Notes under the pieces: generated by a model | What the model saw: the letters and a program-made list of their open reading frames with translations, nothing else | Databases searched by the model: none | Told to the model about the DNA's origin: nothing | Source of the DNA: Ustulina deusta | Lineage: Eukaryota > Ascomycota > Sordariomycetes > Xylariales > Xylariaceae | Assembly: GCA_023159155.1 (NCBI GenBank) | Contig: JAJNNX010000001.1 | Span: 1,860,001-1,924,000, forward strand | Length of the DNA: 64,000 bases | Direction of reading: 5' to 3' | Made by a program: the position numbers and the translations under genes | In this document: positions 22,654 to 33,800 of the stretch, piece after piece | Position numbering within the stretch: position 1 is the stretch's first letter | Layout: each line of letters starts with the position of its first letter

Positions 22654-23886
22654 ATGACCGCCATTCCGCCCGCGCCCAAGCGAAGAAGACGCGTTGGAAA
22701 GGCGTCGACGCGCGGAAGCAGAACGTGATACTTGTGCATATTCCCCCGATGTTCCCAGATGCCTCGCTAAGCTTACAGTATGCTCAACTCGCAGTGTCGT
22801 ACAGAAGAAGCCTACACCTGCCAATCATCGCTCCTGATCCTCCTCAACACCAAGTCCTACAACACGCTCCATCCTATCCGCCAGGATGACTCCCAGCGAA
22901 GCATCGAGTTCGATCTCTCTTTCCCTACCGCCAGCTACCAAGTCTCTTTTAACGACCTCTTAGAGGCCCTCTGCTGTCAAGAGACCCTCCCTAACAAGCT
23001 ACCCTATCTCGATGCACTCCAGCAAAGTCTCGTCGATGCCCTACATCTTCTACAAGCCCACAACATCTCATTCCCCGTATCGACGAGCTACATTGCATTC
23101 TCGCGCCATCGCAGTGAGAAATGGAACGAGATTCAATCTCTAAGACTATATTTACCCTTCAATAAGAACGCCTGCTGGGCTTCTGATCGACTACCGTTGT
23201 CCTGGAAGGCTGACCAGCTGGCCTGCGCCGAATCCATCTTCCTTGTCCCCAAGGTACTGACTGAACCTCCGCCCGATGCCCTCTTATCTCACTTGCGTCC
23301 CGCTGACCGAACCCAAACTCCGTAGTTGCTCACTCGACTAGCCGCCTCGCCGCGGCCCACCGTGCTCGACCTTGCAAGCCAACAGGCCCTCGCGGTACAC
23401 CTCAGGGACCACCCAACCTACCAACATGACAAATATTGTCTCGACATCAGCCCACTCACGGCAGAGCTGGCCCACCAGATTGCTTACTGTCTTGCCGTGC
23501 GCAGCATGGCCGAAAAGAGCTGCGAGGTCCTGGAATCATTCTTTGGCGGACCTTTGCCATTGCCCCCCCCTGGTACGCCACCCCACACAATCTACGGGAC
23601 CTTTTCCAATCTACGCGCCCGTACAGTCGAGTCCGCAAAACACCATGGTGGTAATACTGTGCTGGATCAGGACTTGGAAGCCAAGCTCCTGGTCGACTCT
23701 CCTGCAATGGTCGCGCGGTTCGTCTGCTGCAGAGCCGAAGTTGCCTCTGTCCTTAAACAACCAGACAGGAGACAGTGGTGGCTTATAGCGATGGACCTTT
23801 ACGATGCTTTCCTCTCCGGCCAGGGGCCAAGCTCGAGGCTAGAGAGGGTCTGCGCCTTTGACTTAAATCATTATCGAGATAAATAA
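22654..23886 (+). CDS. Uncharacterised 368-aa protein, three exons
   Basis: Model: exons 22654-22724, 22779-23253 and 23326-23886, with introns of 54 nt (donor GTGATA, acceptor TTACAG) and 72 nt (donor GTACTG, branch CTGAC, acceptor CGTAG). The spliced frame is 369 codons including stop. The second intron explains an in-frame TAG at 23323-23325 that would otherwise split the gene. The N-terminus is strongly basic (MTAIPPAPKRRRRVGKASTRGSR), like a nuclear-localisation or DNA-contact segment. The rest is predicted helical (FNDLLEALCCQETLPNKL, SPLTAELAHQIAYCLAVRSM, DPLYDAFL-type repeats) with no recognised domain. Exon 1 is the least certain part. It is divergent from, and may be co-regulated with, the PD-(D/E)XK-like gene. 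Confidence 0.5.
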
Positions 23887-24049
23887 ACGTACCATATTTT
23901 CTACTCATGCCTGGAGAATGTAGATGAATAGATTTAGAGAAATGTCATATAACGTGATTCATCACTATCCGGTCAATATCACCATGTGGTCAGCTTCTCA
24001 AGTACTATTTCAGTCGCATTACAAAAAACCAAAAAAAAAAAAAAAAACA

Positions 24050-24440
24050 CAACACAATTAAATCAATTAAAATTAATCGGAATCTTTATTAGAGGTTTCT
24101 ACATCTATTGTACAAGTGCGCACATTATGACCAGTGTTGCCGCATATACCACAGCGGCGCGCGCGCGCGGATACCCTTCTCCGATGACCACTACCTTCAC
24201 CATTTTCTTGCTCTATTGAGTTACTACCCTCTTTTGGAGACCTGGAGATCTATCCCTTCGTTTAGAGAAAGTACTCCTCCAGTCTGTAATCGCTTATTTT
24301 TTTTTCTCCGGCGTTTGCTAAGAATATCGTTGGCCTCCTCAAGTCTAGTTACCCTATCAAGCAATAATGTCTGCCTATGCATTAATAAGTATGTAGCCTT
24401 TGATAATGATGCTACAGCATTGATCATTTCGCTTGAAATT
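24050..24440 (-). mobile_element. Relic of a Tc1/mariner (pogo/Fot-like) transposase C-terminus
   Basis: Minus-strand fragments read RVTRLEEANDILSKRRRKKNKR and TGGVLSLNEGIDL (24224-24427). In a shifted frame there is a zinc knuckle, RCGICGNTGHNVRTC (about 24112-24156). A coiled helix, a basic patch, 'GGxL...EG' and a CxxCxxxGHNxRTC knuckle are the usual tail of fungal pogo/Fot-type DDE transposases. The catalytic domain, start and terminal repeats are not visible, and the frames are broken, so the element is dead. Confidence 0.65.
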
Positions 24441-24830
24441 CCTATCTATAATGATTTACGATACCTGTGTTAACGCCTAACTCCGATATGACACACTCAT
24501 TAATGCCGTAGTTATGCAGGGAGAAGGGGGCAAGACTTCCTTGACCTGTTCCCCCAAGGGCGGTAAATAAAGATAAGCGCCGATACTACAGGAGTAGCCC
24601 CCCAAAAACCGAATTACAGGACCAAGTCGGTCCCAGAATTGCCGTTGCGTGTAGGGAATCTTTCTATGTACCTGGCCGACTTGTGGTTGTGTCCACTAGT
24701 CAAGTCAAAGCTATATGTATAAATACGGCACCCCAGTTCATATTTCTTTTATGTACAGATACCTCGCCCTACACCTTCTACAACTTACATATTACGACCT
24801 ATTTTATTGTTATTCTTCCCCAACTTTATA
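24441..24830. other. Unassigned repeat-like segment with TATA box and CT-rich leader
   Basis: Normal-GC sequence between the transposase relic and the AT-rich block. TATAAATA at about 24718 is followed by a CT-rich leader (CCCTACACCTTCTACAAC). It resembles the promoter of a retroelement terminal repeat, but no matching second copy was found in the window. Confidence 0.35.
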
Positions 24831-26180
24831 TCTTTTTAAATGTTAAGCAACTTATTTAACCGCGCTTCTACTAATGGCAGATATTGTAATATAAACATAT
24901 TTGAAAAACTTATATATTATCTTATTTTTTAGGAGCTTAAGACTGTTAAGCTAGATAGCTTACTTTGGATTTAGGTTTTATAAGCTACTAATAATTTTGA
25001 TATTGCTGGTTTTATTTTTTGATGTATAGAGGATGACTTTGCAAAGTACGAACATATTATAAGCTAATCTATTAACCGAATAAAATCGGTAATTTATAGA
25101 GTTTTCTTTTGTATGCTATTTTATGCTAAGAATGTAAACTATCTAGTATGTAATTATAGAGACTGGTTTAGCTTGGGCTAAAGAATCTTGCTTTAAGTAG
25201 AGCTTGTAATAACTTTAAATATTATATATATTGATTTTATAAAGCTATTTTGTTGTATTTGCTAGAGATTTATTGCGGAGTTGCGGGCTATAGTTTATAA
25301 TAGATGTGGATGTGTAAGTTCTACGTTTAATTTTTATTGGCTTCTTGGGCTATCTTATTTCTTTAGTTAACTGTGTGTATAGATCGCCTGTGAAGATTGC
25401 TTTTTTGTAGGGCAAAGAGGGTTTTGTGACTTTTTTGGGCATGAAATCTTTTGTTTCTAGAATTTAATTAGAATTTATGGCATATCTGACCCTTGTAGCA
25501 TTTGTTATATAATATGTTGCAGAGACTAACAAGACTATAAGGTTGCGGTATGTAACTATTTGCTTTGATCTGGCTTGTTTTTTAATATAAGCATAGGATA
25601 TCTTTTCTGTAGGGGCTGTTTATTATTCTTATAAAGGCACGAAAGCCGAGCTTGTTTAATATGTTGTTAAAGATGCTGCAATAGGGCTTGTTGTAAGGTG
25701 ACCGACTGCTGTTGTTCTTTTTAATCGGAATAATGTATAGGGTGGTGGAATAGTTTGCCTATGATTAAATAGAACGTTTAATGAGCTACCTAGTGAACAC
25801 GGCGACTTTAGGAAGCGTATAAATAAATAAATATTCGCTCTATAGGCTCTTAACTTATATATAAGTTGTTATATATAAGGGATATGATCTTACTTGTTGT
25901 ATTAGTAAAACGGGGTATCTCCCATGCTAATACAGGGTAGCTATACTGTTAAGCTATAATGCTTATATAACTAAGTAATCCTGCTATGCATGCCGGAGTA
26001 GGTAGCTCACTTCACTGCTACTACCTAGCTATGTGCCAAATCCAACAATAAGAAAGCTTTTTGTTCCACTTATTAATATTCGTTAAAACAAAGGCATAAG
26101 GCAATAGATTTAGATACCTATTGTTCCTGCACTAGTGTTGTGTAAGTTACTTACTTATTACAAGGAGGTATCTTGCTTCG
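24831..26180. repeat. AT-rich, TpA-rich decayed repeat block (RIP-like)
   Basis: About 1.35 kb of very AT-rich DNA dense in TA and poor in CA/TG, with no open frame of useful length. The look is that of a transposon erased by repeat-induced point mutation. Which element it was cannot be read. Confidence 0.65.
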
Positions 26181-28037
26181 CTCATCTTATGTACATCTGT
26201 AGTGTACTTCTATGACTCAACCCTCGGCGAGGAAATGGCATTCTTCCAACCAAATCTATTACCCAACGATTAATATCGCTCACTTCCGAAAAAGCAAACC
26301 ACCGGGAAAACCCTGAAACGTGGACAGAAATTACACCAGTGCCGACAAGTAGGTAGGAGTTGCTCTGTGCCGAACCGAGCAACCCGATACTGGCTACGTC
26401 GCCCATACACCATGAAGTTTTGACCTAACATAACCAAACATTAGGTATCCAAAATCACGCAAGTCGATCCAATGTTCCAATGGAAATCCTTGTCATGTTG
26501 ACTGTAGTATAGGACTGGTGCGATGATGCACGGCTCCGTCTGCGGGCTGGGAGTAGGATTGAGATGTGAAGATAATGAGGAGAGGGGCAAGGTCGACTGA
26601 TTATGTCATGGACCTATGGAAACGAAAACGGCGGGGTTGATGGGAAAAAGCAATGCGGCTTCATAAACAGTGGCGATAATGGCGAAACCAGTTTTGCCAA
26701 CACCATAGCACTGCAGCGCACTGCATCGCATCGCATAAATCGATTTCCGTCATCTCACAGGAGCCCCGCCGAGTTGTCCTGGCCACTGGGCGACACGGCC
26801 ATCGTCTGTCTGCTCGTTCGAGAGCACCGGTGCCGGCCCAGCTGTGCCGCGGACACGAGCCCCGTTCGGCATTCATTCAACGGCCAGGGGCATAGTTATG
26901 CAGCCACAACATATGCTGTCGTGCCTTAGCCGGATTACATCTCGATTCCTACCAAGCTGTGATTGCTGTGATACCTATCCAGCTACTCATTGTGCCATGA
27001 GATAACAGCATCTAGAGAGCTAAGCATAACGCAGCTCTCTGGAGGCTTGGTCAACGCCTGGGGCTATAACTAAAAGAATACAATACGATGGAACGCTCTC
27101 GACCTCAGCCCTTCGTAGCTTTCATGTGGTTACACAGCATCTCGTTGAGCCGTGTTCGCAAGCTGGTGCCTCATATCTTGGCTGTCACGCAACCGAATAC
27201 GATAGACTAGGTGAGGTGGCCGGCCATTGGCGTTCTATTGATTGAATCTGCATAGCGAGAACAACACTCTTGCATGGCTACATTGTGCTGACGACCTCAG
27301 CTCTGACATCATTCTGTCGCTCGAGCAACGTGCATATCCTTTGGGGCGCCCTGGCTCGCCTGCACAGGCTCCCGATACTTTAACCCTCCGTCTGGAGTCT
27401 TGGCTGCATGGCCATCGGCTGGAATACAGCGTCTGATTGAGCCTTCCAGCCTCTTTTTCATGACGAGGTTCATCGATATTCGTTGTGCCGAACTGCTGCA
27501 TACGCCATCCCATGGCAAACCATGTCATCGATCGTGAAAGGTGCAGATAGTACAGATGAATGTGGCGCACCGAGACGCAACCATCTATGATGACCTGCCT
27601 ATTGGTCTCTTTCCACTCTGCACGGCCTGTTTTTTTCGGACTTTGTTTTCCTAGTCTCGTATCACATCGCTGGCTCCTCCCCGCTTGTGGTCGTTGCTCT
27701 GTAGAGCGAGTAGGAGAAGCTGACTCCACGACCGCTCGTCAAGCTAAGTCGGCCGATACGATGTTAATGGAAAGGTTGGTTATTGATCCCTCGGCCATCG
27801 GATATCATAGAGCCCTTAATTTTTCATCATGCCTCCGCAGTACGATTAATGTTGACAATGGATATAAACCTGGCTACTGGCCTTCGAATAACACATCTTC
27901 TTCTCTTTGCTTTTACCATTATGACTACGAGCTTCGCTGTTGGCTTACCAAGTGACTCCTTCGTTAAGGTTACTTGAACAATCATCTCCCCGTTACTCTC
28001 ACTCCTACTTTCGTTATCGGGCACAGCTCTTGTCATC
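26181..28037. other. Intergenic region, no gene recognised
   Basis: Base composition returns to normal. Several open frames of 60-165 codons exist on both strands (for example 27235-27729, -), but none shows a domain, a plausible codon pattern or splice continuation. The right end is the promoter of the wall-protein gene. Confidence 0.55.
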
Positions 28038-29700
28038 ATGAAGGCCTGCTCCACCCTTCTCGCGCTGGTTACCTCGGCCGTCGCCTGGAAGCATGGCGGC
28101 GGTTACAGCTACCCTCCTCCTCCTCCTCCGCCCGTTACTACGACGGATTACCTGACTACCTATACGACTGTTACCACTTGCCCAGTTTTCACGACTGTCA
28201 CTACTGGGGGATCGTAAGTCATCGGCTCGTTGTCCTTTCACCAAACCAAACTCACATTTCTCAGGACATATGTCGAAACGGCCTTAACCACTTCGACTAT
28301 TGTTGTAACAGAATGCCCGGGAGGTTCATGTGGAGGTGAGGTTACCGTTACGATACCTGACACCACCGTTGGCACCACTACCCAGGTTGAGCTCACTTAT
28401 ACGACAACTTGCCCTGTTACTGTACGTAATATATTTCGAAGCCTCCCTCCTGCGTAATTGCCGACCTACGTTTGCGCTTGGCGGGAACTGAAATTTCTAT
28501 ATCACATCGTATCTAGCTGAGAATGGTGGCTGATTGCAAATGCTATAGGAAACCATTACTGTCGGCGGGTCAACACAGACAAATGTTTACACAACCACTC
28601 GCGTTGAAGTCACATATGTCGACACGACTATCTTTGCGACTGAAACAGCTCCCCCAGTTACGGAGACCACAGGGGAAGTTGCATACACTACGGAGACCCT
28701 TGTCAGTCCGGTGACAGAGACCAAGACTGTTGAAGGAGAGACTGTCATCGTTACATGGACGTCCACATACACAATCGTTACCGATATTCCGGTCACTGCC
28801 ACTGAATATACCTCTTACACCGTTACGGAGCATGTTGAAACCTCCGTGTACGAGACTGTGACTTGTCCTGAGACTACATACGCCACCGTCTCAGAGGGCA
28901 CCACTGTCTACATCACTAGTACTGGCACGTCGACTATCTATGCTACGACGGCATTTACAGTTATTGAAACTATCCCTGTCACTCAGACAACTGAGGTCGG
29001 CGTAACCGTCACATCGCAGGCCACTGTGGGCGAGACCATCACCACCCAGCCTACTATCTGGGTCACTGAGGGTGGCACGACCGTTATAAGCCAGCCAGCA
29101 CCCACTACTACTGTCGTGTATCCCACGACTATTAGCACAACCGTTTCAATTACTTTTGTATCAACTGCTAGTGAAACTACTGTTATTATTAGCGAACCAG
29201 TACCCTCTTCTACAATCATATATCCCACAACTATCATCCTTCCGACTACCGAGACCACTGTTATTAGCATCCCTGCGTCTTCTTCTACTGCTGCATATCC
29301 CACAACTATCAGCATACCCATTTCGTACTCGTACCCTCCTGTGCCAACTGGCGAGACCACCGTCATTAGCCAGCCGGGATCCTCTTCTACTGTTGTGTAC
29401 CCTCCGACCATCATCATACCTTCGTACTCGTTCCCTCCTGTACCGACCGTGAGCAGCTCCCCGACCGGCGTCACTACTGTCATTAGCGAGCCAGAACCCT
29501 CACCAACTACGGTATATCCCACGACTAGCACCAAGACTGTTTCTCCTCATCCTACAACCCACTATACCTCAACTAAGAGCAGCTCTTCGATCGGCTCCCC
29601 CACAACTACTAGCTCTGAAGTCCCATCGGGACTTGCGCCTCAAGTCACTCCTGCAGCAGCCCTCCTCTTCGGTATTGCCGGATTTGCTGCGCTGCTCTAG
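28038..29700 (+). CDS. GPI-anchored, Thr/Ser-rich repeat cell-wall protein (adhesin-like)
   Basis: Exons 28038-28213, 28265-28421 and 28549-29700, with introns of 51 and 127 nt (donors GTAAGT and GTACGT); 495 codons including stop. Residues 1-17 are a signal peptide (MKACSTLLALVTSAVAW). A Pro run follows, then Thr/Val-rich beta-type repeats (TTYTTVTTCPVF, TVVTECPGGSC). The C-terminal half holds five copies of a unit of the form TTVIS(Q/E)P-x-(P/S)SST-VVYPTTI. The protein ends in a hydrophobic GPI signal (AAALLFGIAGFAALL). Such proteins are heavily O-glycosylated and cross-linked to wall glucan, acting in adhesion or surface properties. The start is the only ATG that gives a signal peptide and joins the splice sites. 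Family assignment is by architecture, not a named orthologue. Confidence 0.85.
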
Positions 29701-29803
29701 GCTTGCCAGCCTTTACCAATTCTGCAGTCTTGCATCCGGATCTCAGAAATCTCAATGAACGGTACAGCATCACCTCGTCGTTCACTATCCGACATTTGGG
29801 AGA

Positions 29804-29845
29804 AGGAGGAGGAGGAGGAGGAGGAGGAGGAGGAGGAGGAGGAGG
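29804..29845. repeat. (GGA)n microsatellite, about 14 units
   Basis: A pure GGA/GAG trinucleotide run just 3' of the wall-protein gene. It produces spurious poly-Gly, poly-Glu and poly-Pro open frames on both strands. Confidence 0.95.
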
Positions 29846-30879
29846 TAACGGGGAAGGATCGGAGAAGTGTTTCGCCGGCTTGCTTTCCCCCAAGGTACTT
29901 TTTTAATCGTAATCTAATTCGCATACTATATGGCATTGATCACAAGGCGGCTTCGCATTATCCATCTACCGCTTACCTATTACGCGGGTTTCCTACAATG
30001 AGGCAAAGAAGAAGAAGAAAAAGTAATCTCGTATATAGAATAATCCAAATTGCTTCTCGCAAGGCGATTCCCAAACCTCTGAACCTCTTATCCCTCGAGC
30101 TCAAGCACAAGCACAAGGCTGGCTGGGCCGTTGAAACACTATTCGTAGTACCTATCTACTTATCTAGGCTCGTTGGATGAAAATCTGCTGAAGATGCTGG
30201 GTTCATCCTGTAATGTATGTGGCTTTGCCAATATCGATATTTACATAGATATGGCAAGATCGGTTCGGAGACTCTGGACGGTCCCGGGGATGATGCGTAA
30301 TCTACACCGACCAGTGGGGTGTCAGGAGAGTGAAGAAAAGATTCTCGCTTTCATGCAATACTGTTCGTTCCTTACCGCACACTCGTGGCGTCGATCTTAT
30401 TGATAAAAGGCCAGTAATAAGACGTGGCGTACACTTCGCGAGTAGCCCGAATGAACAACACGGGGGAGGGGAGTAGGCAACAGCATATCATCAAACATAG
30501 GGTACTGCCCTGTCTCCATTTTCTAAATGATTTGACAGGTGTGGTATACGAGTCAACACATGTTGTCAGCACAGCTTGCCATACATCGTACATTAGGGTA
30601 CATTCGATCGAGCCTGGACAGGATCCCACCGCCGACTGCTTCTCGGCAACAGTCAAATATATACGCCTCCACAATGATAATGCAATGCCCACCTCTCAAC
30701 AAACACCAAATGCACAACCTGGACCCCGCCAGATGCCCGACAGATTACGAGAAAACAACGGTACATGAATGAGGCTTAGACCTCATCAGTGCACCCCCGG
30801 TACTGGTTGTGTCCCTCTACCCTGACACGGTTGCTCGTCCGCTACGCCTTGGCTATGTCAAGGGCTCGAAAGACGAGCT
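29846..30879. other. Convergent intergenic region, no gene recognised
   Basis: 3' flanks of the wall-protein gene and the gelsolin-like gene. Short open frames show no supporting features. Confidence 0.55.
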
Positions 30880-33800
30880 CTATTCACTTAAGGCCTGTAG
30901 TGCTTGGCTTAAAGACACGATTTTGAGGCTACGACCTCTTTTCAACCCTGGCTTCATATTTGTAATCGTAGGACTCAGAGAATCCTGCCATTTGCGGAAA
31001 ACGCTCTTCATATCTCGGGGAATGCCCTCAAGCACAACGGTCGAGACGGGCACAAACGGCCTGTCTTCCATGCTAGATGCTAAGATCGCATACTCTTGCG
31101 CAAAATCTAGTGCGTTGTGGAACGACGCATACTGGGATTGCGCGCGCGACCCCACAACAATGTACAACTCGAAAAAGGCATCAATCACATAGATGTTGGT
31201 CGGTAGCAAATCCATCTGGGAAAACGTAGAGATCTCTACGATCTGGAATTCGCTGTACGTTAGTGGCGCTGACATGGACTGCCGAGTTCAAAAGACTCAC
31301 TTGCTGTTTAGAGCTTGCGTCCGACAGGAACAGTCGGCTGCAATATTTGTCGTAACTCGGCTTCAGCCGCCAATGGTCCGCAGAACCAAATCTGTTGGCA
31401 CCATCGAAGATGTCCCAAAACTTTGCGGGCTCGCGACCCTCCTCAAGCTCTTCCATTTCACCCGAGAGTGCGTAGTCCATTCCTATTAGACGTGCGCAAC
31501 TTAGCTCGTCTACGCCGCTGCCTTTGCCCTTCCACAAGTAGCATCTGCCACCCTGAGTGATAAGGTAGGGGAATCCAGAACAGAGTGCTGATGATGTGAA
31601 GTCAACTTCATCGAAAACAACATGTCCGTGATACTGGCGTCCGCAAAGCATGTGCGGAGCGAGCGAATCAAATTTGTTACCAGAGCCGCGGTGGGTGATC
31701 ACGATGCCACCAAGCGCTTGGAGAAATTTGCCCGTCTCTTTGCCTTGCTGGAGCTTGATCAATGTGCCGCCAAATGAACGAGCCTCGCGCGCCACGAAAA
31801 CTGCGGCGTCTTCAATGACTGACTCGGGAACTTCATCTCCGGCCCAGAAGTAAACCTCAAGAGACTTTCTGCCAGCTTCGTCGTTGAAGGAGTGGGTGCA
31901 GAGGTACATTTCACATTCAAACAACGTGCGTTCATGATGCGCGGGGACGGGTTGTTTCTTGCCGTCGGCCGAGAACTGGAAAAGTTGGGCGTTTAAAGTC
32001 TTGATTTTAGGTGGTGCCAAGTTTGGTCGTTGCATTAACAGCTCAGTTGGGTCAACACGATAATTCCTCTGGGGGCGGTCTGAGCCGAAGAAATCTCGAA
32101 GCATGGCAAAACTGTCAGATGACTGTTTCGTAGGAGATCGCAAAGGCGACACAGCGACAGAAGGCGACTGAAGTCCTGGTGACCGCAAGGGCTGAGGGGT
32201 TGACTTTGGCTCTTTTGGGAGTGATCGTGCTGGGGAGTTCAAAGATTCGCTTGCTGCGACGGCCGGGGGGTTAGGTAATGGCCGGGGACCGAGAGGAGCA
32301 ACCACTTTGCTTTCTGGTTCAGGAGGAATAGGCTTAGGCTCAGATCTCGAGGACTGTTTTGGAGTCAAGGACAAAGGCGCAGGCAAAGGCACTTTAGGCT
32401 TATTTAACGACGGCGATCGCGGCTGAGGCTTTGGCTGCGCATCTTGGCTTGACGCTTTGTCGAGAAAACTTCTCGTTTTAAGCGGCGTCTCGAACGATTT
32501 GGGTCGTTCAGGCCCGCTTGCTGTGTCTGCAGTTGGCGCGACGTCCATAAATCGCGACATACGATTCATAATCAGTTTCCCCGGCGACGGAGGCTGGGGA
32601 GAGATCTGTTGCGGCTCGTCTGAGATCTTCCCTGTTGTAGGCTGTTGTCCTTGTGCTGCGAATGCGGCAATCTGTTCATGGATCTTGTTCTCTGCTTTCG
32701 GCCGTGTGATACTGGCTTCGGCTGATGTTGTGGATTCCGTGACAGATTTTGAGGCACTTCCTAAAGTAATTGACTTTGGCCGTGGCTGTATGGGTGTTAC
32801 AGATTCTTTCTTTGAAGAATCTACGAGAGGCATTACTTGTGCTTGGAATGAGGAGGTAGTATTATCACGTTGCTTCGTTGAGTCGTTTATCCATGTTCGT
32901 TTAGTTATATTAGATTTCGAATCTGCGGTGGTCGTAGTTGGAACAGAAGATACCGTCGGTGCTTTCCTCTTAGGGCCGCGCGCCCGATTCTTGGTCATAT
33001 GTGTTAGCTTGGGACCAGACCCAGCTTCATTATCGTTGACCTTAGTGTTAGAGGTCGAGAGTGCTACCCCTCCGGAGTTGGCTCCAGAACCGGAACTCGG
33101 AGGAGGCCCTCTAGAGAGAAGACCGGCGAGAGCAGGGTTGAATCGGTTGGCTAATGCGCTTCCACCAATCTTACCCGGAAGACGAGCCGGGCTATTGACC
33201 TCATTAGCTGGGTCTGCTACTCCACTGGCTGGTCTGGAGACAGGGAGTTTTCGTGTGACTGGCGATTCTATCGCCATGCCTTGCCCTTCCGGCTTTGAGT
33301 TCAGTGCCTCTATCACTAAAGGACGTTTCTCTACAGCACTAAAACGCTCGAATCTTCCAGCCAAGGTTCCTGGTACAGACTCTCGCTGAGATGTGACACT
33401 TGGTCTTCGTGAATCCGTCTCTGGCATGCCGGAAGACACCGAGTCTCGCTTAACAGTATTGGAACGACCAAGCTCAGCCCGTTTTAGGAGACCTTCCGGG
33501 ACTGGACTTTCACTCGACATACTGTTATTCCGTGGGGCGCCCCGGCCTTCCGGCTGTATTGTATGGAAGCTCTTCTTTCTTGCCAGAATAGCTTCTTTAA
33601 ACTCATCTACCCGGTCTGACTTTTGCGGACCGTTCGTCATGGCTAACGCTGACTTTCCTCTAGTGATGTTATTTTTCAACTCATCAGGGGCGACATAGTT
33701 CTGTGTTGTAGTCTTCCGAAGGCTACCGAACACGTTCTTGAATTCTACCTCCGGTGGGCCGGTAGACGCAGTGGCCGGTGGCGCTCTATGCTTCAAATTT

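Noticed and set aside
23323..23325. In-frame TAG splitting the orphan protein at 22654-23886, as a fourth edited stop
   Set aside because: It is the 3' end of a 72-nt intron (donor GTACTG, branch CTGAC, acceptor CGTAG) whose removal keeps the frame; no Trp position or hairpin is implied.
27235..27955. 164- and 131-codon open frames on opposite strands
   Set aside because: Overlapping, without motifs, signal peptide or splice continuation.
29645..30180. Poly-Gly, poly-Glu, poly-Pro and poly-Ser open frames
   Set aside because: They arise from the GGA microsatellite in three frames.
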